A DNA stretch of 64,000 nucleotides from Desulfovibrio sp. JY (GTDB taxonomy: Bacteria; Desulfobacterota; Desulfovibrionia; Desulfovibrionales; Desulfovibrionaceae), in assembly GCA_021730285.1 (NCBI GenBank), contig CP082962.1, forward strand, positions 620,001 to 684,000. Reading direction: 5' to 3'. How positions within the stretch are numbered: position 1 is the stretch's first letter; every line of letters starts with the position of its first letter. The notes under the pieces were generated by a model. The model ran no database searches. It saw only the letters and a list, made by a program, of their open reading frames with translations, and had not been told where the DNA came from. Shown here piece after piece: positions 58,652 through 64,000 of the stretch. A program made the translations under genes and the position numbers.

Positions 58652-58748
58652 TTCGCCCCTTTGGGGCGACCGGCGTGGTGGAGGCGGAATTTGCTTGGGA
58701 CGAGCTTGTCGCGAAGCGACATGCACCGTCCCGACAAATTCCGCCTCC
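58652..58748. repeat. Large palindromic element, family 3, copy c
   Basis: A TCGCCCC / GGGGCGA hairpin (58652-58669) precedes a palindrome with 14-bp perfect arms (58680-58693 with 58735-58748, GGAGGCGGAATTTG). It is the inverted homologue of 29357-29454. Confidence 0.88.
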
Positions 58749-58851
58749 ATCTTCTCCACACTCCGCATTCCGGCCAGCCAACCCCTCCCCCGCCAAGCCA
58801 AAGCACACCGGATGGGGGGTCCGGGGCAGAGCCCCGCTCCCTCCTCCGTGC

Positions 58852-59655
58852 CTACCCCGACACCTGGGCGCAATCGCTGGGGTCGCCGCGCAGCTTGTCG
58901 AGACCGTGGGGGATAGCGGGCAGGATGGCGGCCAGGGTCTCACGCACGGCTTTGGGCGAGCCGGGCACGTTGACGATGATGGCCTGGCCGAGGGTCCCGG
59001 CGACGGCGCGGGAGAGCATGGCATGGGGCGTTTTGGCCAGGGAGGCGGTGAGCATGGCCGTTTCGAATCCGGGCAGGCGTTTTTCGATGACGGCGAGGGT
59101 CGATTCGGGGGTGGTGTCGCGGGGGGACAGGCCGGTGCCGCCGGTGGTGACGATGAGGTCGTAGCCCTGGGTGAGGGCGAGGTCGACGAGCAGGGCCTTG
59201 AGCATGGCGGGTTCGTCGGGGATGATGTGTCCTTTGGCCAGGGCGACGGGCAGGGCGGCGGCGCAGGCCGTGGCGATGGCCGGGCCGGCGGTATCGGCGC
59301 GAAGTCCCTGGCTGCCCTTGTCGCTGAGGGTGATCCAGGCCAGGGCCAGGCCGGACTTTTCGGTGGCGAAGGCGATTTCGCCGGCGGGCAGGTCGCCGGG
59401 GGTCAGGACTGTGGCGACATGGACGCGGCTGGCGGGGATATCGCCCTCGCCGGGTCGGGAGAACGCGCCTTCGATCCGCAGGGTCGGACCGGCGGCGGGC
59501 GTCAGGACCGTGCCGGGAGCCAGGCGCGGCAGCCGGCCGGCGGCGACGGTCAGGCGCGGGACGTATTCCGGGGCGGTTGTTTCCACGAGATGCAGACGGT
59601 CGGCGGCGGCCAGGGCAAGCGGTGCATCGGCGAGAAGGCGCAACGGGTCGGGCAT
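58852..59655 (-). CDS. MoaB/MogA-family molybdopterin protein with N-terminal extension
   Basis: 267 residues. The C-terminal ~155 residues are the MoaB/Mog fold: [38 protein letters not shown], and the signature [16 protein letters not shown], ending [25 protein letters not shown]. These proteins adenylylate molybdopterin before metal insertion. About 105 residues precede it ([31 protein letters not shown] ... [13 protein letters not shown]), which look like a beta-rich domain, possibly a short MOSC-like one; it is not identified with confidence. AAAGGA precedes ATG 59655. Divergent from rmlA. Confidence 0.88.
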   Translation of the reverse strand: MPDPLRLLADAPLALAAADRLHLVETTAPEYVPRLTVAAGRLPRLAPGTVLTPAAGPTLRIEGAFSRPGEGDIPASRVHVATVLTPGDLPAGEIAFATEKSGLALAWITLSDKGSQGLRADTAGPAIATACAAALPVALAKGHIIPDEPAMLKALLVDLALTQGYDLIVTTGGTGLSPRDTTPESTLAVIEKRLPGFETAMLTASLAKTPHAMLSRAVAGTLGQAIIVNVPGSPKAVRETLAAILPAIPHGLDKLRGDPSDCAQVSG

Positions 59656-59754
59656 GGCGGCATCCTTTGCGGACCTTGCGGTTTTTTGCGGGTTGGGTCA
59701 AAAGCGTGCCAACGATACGTCCGGGACAGGCGGATAATCAAGCGAGGAGCACGG

Positions 59755-60624
59755 ATGAAAGGCATCATACTGGCTGGCGGTTCGGGGACGCGGCTTTATC
59801 CGATTACGCGGGTGGTGAGCAAGCAGCTTTTGCCCATCTACGACAAGCCCATGATCTACTATCCGCTGTCCGTGTTGATGCTGGCCGGCATCCGGGACAT
59901 CCTCATCATTTCCACACCGTCGGACCTGCCCCGGTTCAAGGAAATGCTCGGCGACGGCACGAGTCTCGGCATGTCGTTTTCCTACAAGGTGCAGCCCAAG
60001 CCCGAGGGGCTGGCCCAGGCGTTTTTGCTCGGCAAGGAATTCATCGGCAACGACACGGTGAGCCTGGTTCTTGGGGACAACATCTTTTACGGCCAGGGGC
60101 TGGCCACGGTGTTGCAGCGCTGCGCCAAGCTGACGGACGGCGGCATCGTCTTCGGCTACAAGGTGCGCGATCCGCACCGCTATGGCGTGGTGGAATTCGA
60201 CGCGCAAAGAAACGTCATCAGCATCGAGGAAAAGCCCAAGGAGCCCAAGTCCAAGTTCGCGGTGACGGGGCTGTATTTCTACGACAACGATGTGGTGTCG
60301 ATCGCCGAGGGACTGAAGCCTTCGCCGCGCGGCGAGCTGGAGATCACGGACCTCAACAACGTGTACCTGCGGTGCGGCAAGCTCAAGGTGGAATTTCTGG
60401 GCCGCGGCTATGCCTGGCTCGACACCGGCACCCATGAGTCGCTGTTGCAGGCGTCGAGTTTCGTGCAGGCCATGCAGGAGCGGCAAGGGGTCCTGGTGGC
60501 CTGTCCCGAGGAGATCGCCTTCCGCATGGGCTACATCACGGCCGGCGAGGTGGAAAAGCTGGCCAGCGACATGCTCAAGAACGCCTATGGCCAATATCTG
60601 ATGGAGATGATCCGGGAGGCGTAG
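59755..60624 (+). CDS. rmlA: RmlA, glucose-1-phosphate thymidylyltransferase
   Basis: 289 residues from ATG 59755 (GAGGAG upstream). [39 protein letters not shown] is the nucleotide-binding start with the signature G-x-G-T-R and catalytic Lys region; [40 protein letters not shown] and the late [15 protein letters not shown] complete it. Makes dTDP-glucose, the first step to dTDP-rhamnose. No rmlBCD gene is near in this window; the GT-C gene at the right edge suggests a surface-glycan region beginning there. Confidence 0.96.
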   Translation: MKGIILAGGSGTRLYPITRVVSKQLLPIYDKPMIYYPLSVLMLAGIRDILIISTPSDLPRFKEMLGDGTSLGMSFSYKVQPKPEGLAQAFLLGKEFIGNDTVSLVLGDNIFYGQGLATVLQRCAKLTDGGIVFGYKVRDPHRYGVVEFDAQRNVISIEEKPKEPKSKFAVTGLYFYDNDVVSIAEGLKPSPRGELEITDLNNVYLRCGKLKVEFLGRGYAWLDTGTHESLLQASSFVQAMQERQGVLVACPEEIAFRMGYITAGEVEKLASDMLKNAYGQYLMEMIREA

Positions 60625-60657
60625 GCCTCTGCCTCTCCGGGCGCTTGCAAAAACAAG

Positions 60658-60715
60658 AACGCCCGCGGCACGAGGTGGAAACCTTGCGCCGGGGGCGTTT
60701 TCTTTTTATTTCGAT
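60658..60715 (+). terminator. Intrinsic terminator of rmlA
   Basis: AACGCCC-CGGC / GCCG-GGGCGTT stem (60658-60699) with a long loop, followed by TTTTCTTTTTATTT; it lies 34 bp after the stop. Confidence 0.8.
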
Positions 60716-60775
60716 CCCGCCGGCTCGGGCGGGTGCCGCCATGCCGCGCGGCGGCCCCTTTTCAGGGAATGCGGG

Positions 60776-60925
60776 CTAGTGATGGTCCTTTTTCAGGGAC
60801 TGGCGAATACGCACGAAGGCCGTGACGACGATGATGGCCATGTAGATGTAGATGGCCGTCACCCCGAAGAAGCCCTGCTCGGTGGAATGGCCCATATTCG
60901 TGACAAGTTCCGATACGATGCTCAT
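60776..60925 (-). CDS. Small single-helix membrane protein (49 residues)
   Basis: 49 residues from ATG 60925, preceded by GAAGGAG about 11 bp upstream. One hydrophobic helix (about 19-38: FFGVTAIYIYMAIIVVTAFV) between a polar N-terminal part and a basic tail (RIRQSLKKDHH). It resembles the small subunits that stabilise membrane complexes, but no match is recognised. A good ribosome site and a clean start favour a real gene. Codes alone between rmlA and the hybrid kinase. Confidence 0.6.
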   Translation of the reverse strand: MSIVSELVTNMGHSTEQGFFGVTAIYIYMAIIVVTAFVRIRQSLKKDHH

Positions 60926-61115
60926 AGCCTTCACTCCTTCGGATCGTTTGGCGCATTGGCGCGGCAAATTTTTTACGTCAGCCCGCCCCCCCGCGTCAAG
61001 GCTCCGGAGCGTTTTCCCCGGCTGACCGGAGGGATCGTAAAAAAAGCGGAGATTGCGGAACCCACTTTCGTTTTTTTTCGACTCGGGGTAACCATGAAAG
61101 CTGGGGAGTAATCAC

Positions 61116-63677
61116 GTGACCCAACGACCCGACCAACACCATGCGCCCTATGCCGGCGTCGTCCTGTCCATGGCGGCGGGCCTTGGCACGACTCTCGTGC
61201 TGGCCGTGGTGCTGACGGTCACCGCTTCCTGGTATCGTGAGCATCTCTGGCTGACGTGGGACCTGTGGGGCTTGCGTTTCTTTTATATCGCGGTCGTGCT
61301 GCTGGCGCTGGTGCCGGGACTTCTGGTCGGGCTTCTGGTCGACAGGCAGGCCAGGTTGCGGAAAGCGCTTACGCGACGCGGCCAGGAGATCGACGCCGCC
61401 CGGGCCGAGCTCGTCCGGACCAACCAGGCCCTGGTGGCTCTCGGCGCGGTCAATCATGAGCTTGTCCGGGCCAGGGACCGGGAATCCTTTCTGGAAAGCG
61501 CGTGCCGGGTGCTGGTGGAAAAATCCGGCTACGGCCTGGTCTGGGTGGGCATGGCCGAGCCGGGGCCGGACAAGCGGGTTCGCATCGCGGCCCGGGCCGG
61601 CGAGAATGCCCTTTGGCTCGACTCCTTGGACATCCGCTACGACGAGGGGCCCCGGGGAAGAGGTCCGGCGGCCTCGGCCATCCGCAGCGGACGCATGACC
61701 GTGGTGTCCGACTTTCGGGAGGCGGTATTTTTCAAGGAATGGCCCGACCGGCCGGCGGCTTTGGATCGTTACGCCTCGGCCGTGGCCTTCCCGCTCGTCG
61801 TGGACGGCCGGGTGGTCGGCGCCCTGTCCATTTACGAGCCGCAGCCGCGCGAATTCAGCCAGGAAGAAATCGAGCTGCTCGACCAGATGACCGCCGACGT
61901 CTCCCACGGACTGCATTTTCTCCATGTTTCGGCGGCGCGTGTTCGCACGGCAACGCTGTTGCGCCAGGCGCTGCGCGCCAGCGCGGCCATGACCGACACG
62001 GCCCGGGGGCTGGTGGCCGGCGATCTCGACCTGTCCGGCATGGCCGCCCTGGTCCTCGGACGGGCGCTCACCCTCACCGACAGCCCGGCCGGGGCCATCG
62101 GTCTTGTGGACCAGCGCACGGGGCGTGTGGACTGGCTGGCGACCACCGGCCCGAATGGACGCGTGGCGCCCCAACGGTGCGCGGATTGCGAATTCTACCC
62201 CGACAACCTCGGCCACTATTCCGGCCCCTTTGCCGCCACCCTCAACGCGGGGACGGTCATCCGGCAAAACGAACCGGTTTCCCTGGACGCGTACGTGCCG
62301 TGCATTTCCCGGCAGGGGCTGGGCAGCCGTTTCCTGGCCATGCCGTTGCGCCACGCCCAATACGGGCCACGGGGGCTTATCCTGCTGACCGGAGCCGACC
62401 GGCCCTACGCCGAACGCGACACCAGGGCGGTGCAGCGGCTGGCCACGCTGTTCGACGTGGGCGCGGCCCGGCTGGAAGTCAAGGAGGAGCTTGTTTCCGC
62501 CAAGCGCCGGGCCGAGGCGGCCAACGAGGCCAAGACCCAGTTTTTGGCCAACATCAGCCACGAGCTGCGCACGCCCATAAACGGCATCATGGGCATGGCC
62601 CAGTTGGCGATCCTCGAGGGGGCCACCGGACGCGAGGCCGAATACTGGCAGACCGTGCGCGATTCCACCGACAAGCTGGTGGAGATCGTCGACAACCTGC
62701 TGGAACTGGCCAATGTCGAATCCGGCTCCCTTTCACCCATGCTGCGCGAATTTTCCCTGCACCGGCTGCTGGCTTCGCTGCGCGACGCGTTTTCGGTGCG
62801 GGCCGGGCTGGCCGGGCTGAACCTTTCCCTGGAGATCGATCCGGTCATTCCGGACAAGCTGCTTGGCGATCCGTTCCGGCTGCGCCAGATCATTGCCAAC
62901 CTGCTCGGCAACGCCATCCGCTTCACCCCGACCGGGGGCGTGTCCGTGGCGGTGCGGCCCTACGACCACCGGCAACCGGGAACGGCCTCGCGGGTCCACG
63001 TGTCCAAGGACTTTTCCGGCGTATGCCTGGCCATTACGGTCACCGACACCGGAGTGGGCATCGCCAAGGAAAAGCAGGCCGCCATTTTCGAGAGCTTCAC
63101 CCTGGGCGAGGACTGCCTGACCAAGCGCTTCGGCGGCACGGGCATGGGGCTGTCCATCGCCAACCGCATCGCGGAGCTGCTTGGCGGCAGCATCGAAGTG
63201 GAAAGCCAGCCGGGTTTTGGCAGCAGTTTCACCGTGACCCTGCCCATGTGGCCCGTTGCCGCGACGCCGGCCGAGGCGGAGGCGCCGCCGGCCGTGCTGC
63301 CGCCGCTCAGGTTTCTGGTGGTGGAGGACGAGGCGGTCAACCGGCTGGCCCTGGCCCGCAGCCTGCGCAAGCTCGGGCATACGGTGTTCGAGGCCGGCAA
63401 CGGCGAGGAGGCGTTGCGCCAGCTGTCCCTGGAACGGGTGGACGTGGTCATCATGGACGTGCAGATGCCGGTGATGGACGGGCTGGCGGCGGTCGCCCAC
63501 ATCCGTAACGGCGAGGTGCCGGGCGCAAGCCGGCGGCTGCCGGTGGTGGCGCTGACGGCCTACGCCCTGGAAGGGGACCGCAAGCGGTTCCTGGCGGCCG
63601 GCATGGACGAGTTCGTGACCAAACCCTGTGAGATGGAGCAGCTTTTGCGGGCCGTGGCCAAGGTGGTGGCAGCATAA
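61116..63677 (+). CDS. Membrane-bound hybrid sensor histidine kinase with two GAF domains
   Basis: 853 residues from GTG 61116 (GGGGAG upstream). Two N-terminal membrane helices (about 14-36 and 53-75), a short coiled coil, then two GAF domains (about 105-275: DRESFLESACRVLVEKSGYGLVWVGMA; and about 290-460, with a CxxC-like CADCEFYPDN and Cys-containing YVPCIS segment). A HisKA follows (NISHELRTPINGIMGM, His482), a HATPase (NLLGNAIRFTPTGG, GGTGMGLSIANRIAEL) and a receiver (Asp781 in VVIMDVQMPVMDG, Lys in FVTKP). The Cys in the second GAF could bind a metal or chromophore; the ligand is unknown. No partner regulator is adjacent. Confidence 0.92.
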   Translation: MTQRPDQHHAPYAGVVLSMAAGLGTTLVLAVVLTVTASWYREHLWLTWDLWGLRFFYIAVVLLALVPGLLVGLLVDRQARLRKALTRRGQEIDAARAELVRTNQALVALGAVNHELVRARDRESFLESACRVLVEKSGYGLVWVGMAEPGPDKRVRIAARAGENALWLDSLDIRYDEGPRGRGPAASAIRSGRMTVVSDFREAVFFKEWPDRPAALDRYASAVAFPLVVDGRVVGALSIYEPQPREFSQEEIELLDQMTADVSHGLHFLHVSAARVRTATLLRQALRASAAMTDTARGLVAGDLDLSGMAALVLGRALTLTDSPAGAIGLVDQRTGRVDWLATTGPNGRVAPQRCADCEFYPDNLGHYSGPFAATLNAGTVIRQNEPVSLDAYVPCISRQGLGSRFLAMPLRHAQYGPRGLILLTGADRPYAERDTRAVQRLATLFDVGAARLEVKEELVSAKRRAEAANEAKTQFLANISHELRTPINGIMGMAQLAILEGATGREAEYWQTVRDSTDKLVEIVDNLLELANVESGSLSPMLREFSLHRLLASLRDAFSVRAGLAGLNLSLEIDPVIPDKLLGDPFRLRQIIANLLGNAIRFTPTGGVSVAVRPYDHRQPGTASRVHVSKDFSGVCLAITVTDTGVGIAKEKQAAIFESFTLGEDCLTKRFGGTGMGLSIANRIAELLGGSIEVESQPGFGSSFTVTLPMWPVAATPAEAEAPPAVLPPLRFLVVEDEAVNRLALARSLRKLGHTVFEAGNGEEALRQLSLERVDVVIMDVQMPVMDGLAAVAHIRNGEVPGASRRLPVVALTAYALEGDRKRFLAAGMDEFVTKPCEMEQLLRAVAKVVAA

Positions 63678-63779
63678 CAACGACAGGCCGGTTCCGGCCA
63701 AAGGATCGCCAATTGCATCTCCACAGGCGGCGTGCTACGCATCGTGGCTGTTTTGCCCCACGAAGAGGAGGACGCGTCC

Positions 63780-64000
63780 GTGACGCCGCAACACCGTCGA
63801 AACAATCTGGTCAATCTCCTGTTATCCATCCTTGCAGTCGGACCTTTCCTCTATTACACGCTGGCGCGCTACATCAATCTGGACTTCTGGTACGATGAAT
63901 TAACGACATTTCTACTCTATGCATGCGTACCACTCAAAAAGACAGTCACGGATTACAGCTTTCCCAACAACCATATTTTTTTAAATATACTCAACAACGT
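63780..64000 (+). CDS. GT-C fold glycosyltransferase (ArnT/PMT-like), N-terminal fragment
   Basis: Runs off the right edge; 73 codons are present from GTG 63780, which has GAGGAGG upstream. A first membrane helix (about 12-28: LVNLLLSILAVGPFLYYTL) is followed by INLDFWYDELTTFLLYACVPLKKTVTDYSFPNNHIFLNIL. WYDE with a following NxHI segment matches the periplasmic catalytic Asp-Glu loop of dolichyl-phosphate-mannose-type (GT39/ArnT) transferases, which use polyprenyl-phosphate sugars. The base composition drops in GC toward the edge, hinting at a transferred surface-glycan cluster. Confidence 0.75.
   Translation, partial: MTPQHRRNNLVNLLLSILAVGPFLYYTLARYINLDFWYDELTTFLLYACVPLKKTVTDYSFPNNHIFLNILNN

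Larger units (their letters stand above)
58399..58851. other. 453-bp intergenic region filled with palindromic repeats
   Basis: It lies between convergent cbiC and the MoaB-like gene. It contains a family 2 repeat (58406-58498), one large palindrome (58537-58606), small hairpins, a second large palindrome (58652-58748) and a further family 2 fragment (58813-58850). No gene is supported. Confidence 0.8.

Overview
The window reads as chromosome of a GC-rich, sulfate-reducing deltaproteobacterium of the Desulfovibrionaceae. The basis is the adjacent aprBA and qmoABC genes for dissimilatory sulfate reduction, the archaeal-type entry into aromatic amino-acid synthesis, and many two-component and c-di-GMP-type signalling genes. 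The high GC and gene order suggest the D. magneticus / D. carbinolicus group (Solidesulfovibrio), but that is inference. About 58 protein genes are supported. I see no rRNA, tRNA, CRISPR array or complete insertion sequence.

Layout. 1-9705: a synthase-dependent exopolysaccharide locus (3' end of a processive GT2 synthase, a membrane-anchored degenerate deacetylase, a 1623-residue TPR/outer-membrane barrel protein, a GH18-like hydrolase and an intact polysaccharide deacetylase). 9862-15640: signalling and housekeeping genes (diguanylate cyclase, STAS protein, FemAB-like acyltransferase, cNMP-binding protein, gamma-glutamyltransferase). 15911-24065, minus strand: aprB-aprA-qmoA-qmoB-qmoC-qmoD, with a promoter about 280 bp upstream, a structured leader, and an intrinsic terminator between aprA and qmoA. 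24640-37357, plus strand: one long cluster for Phe, Tyr and Trp: ADTH synthase, 3-dehydroquinate synthase II, pheA, aroA, tyrA, trpE, trpG, a HEPN gene, trpD, trpC, trpF, trpB, trpA. It is preceded by an unannotated leader peptide containing FYFWFWF, an intrinsic terminator and a competing antiterminator pairing, so the pathway is probably controlled by ribosome-mediated attenuation that senses all three end products.

37461-46751: a LysE-type exporter, a REC-histidine kinase, a CheY-like regulator, PhoU, an MFS exporter, a hybrid sensor kinase, pyruvate kinase and a DUF1844 protein. 46770-52084: argC, a repeat-rich gap, a Nif11-like/DUF1847 pair, and an EmrAB-type efflux pair behind a palindromic operator that overlaps its -35 box. 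52312-52999: a HigBA-like toxin-antitoxin pair with AT-rich upstream DNA. 53121-60624: phenylacetate-CoA ligase, an EamA transporter, a PH-domain protein, a NikK/NikL-like pair, cbiC, a MoaB/Mog protein and rmlA. 60776-64000: a 49-residue membrane protein, a second hybrid kinase, and the start of a GT-C glycosyltransferase in less GC-rich sequence.

Intergenic DNA carries several families of hairpin repeats. Seven copies of one family (perfect or near-perfect stems of 10 to 22 bp) lie between genes, and one of them is translated into the N-terminus of TyrA. Larger palindromes with a shared GCTTCGC tip lie before tyrA and between cbiC and the MoaB gene. A perfect 24-bp hairpin lies between trpF and trpB.
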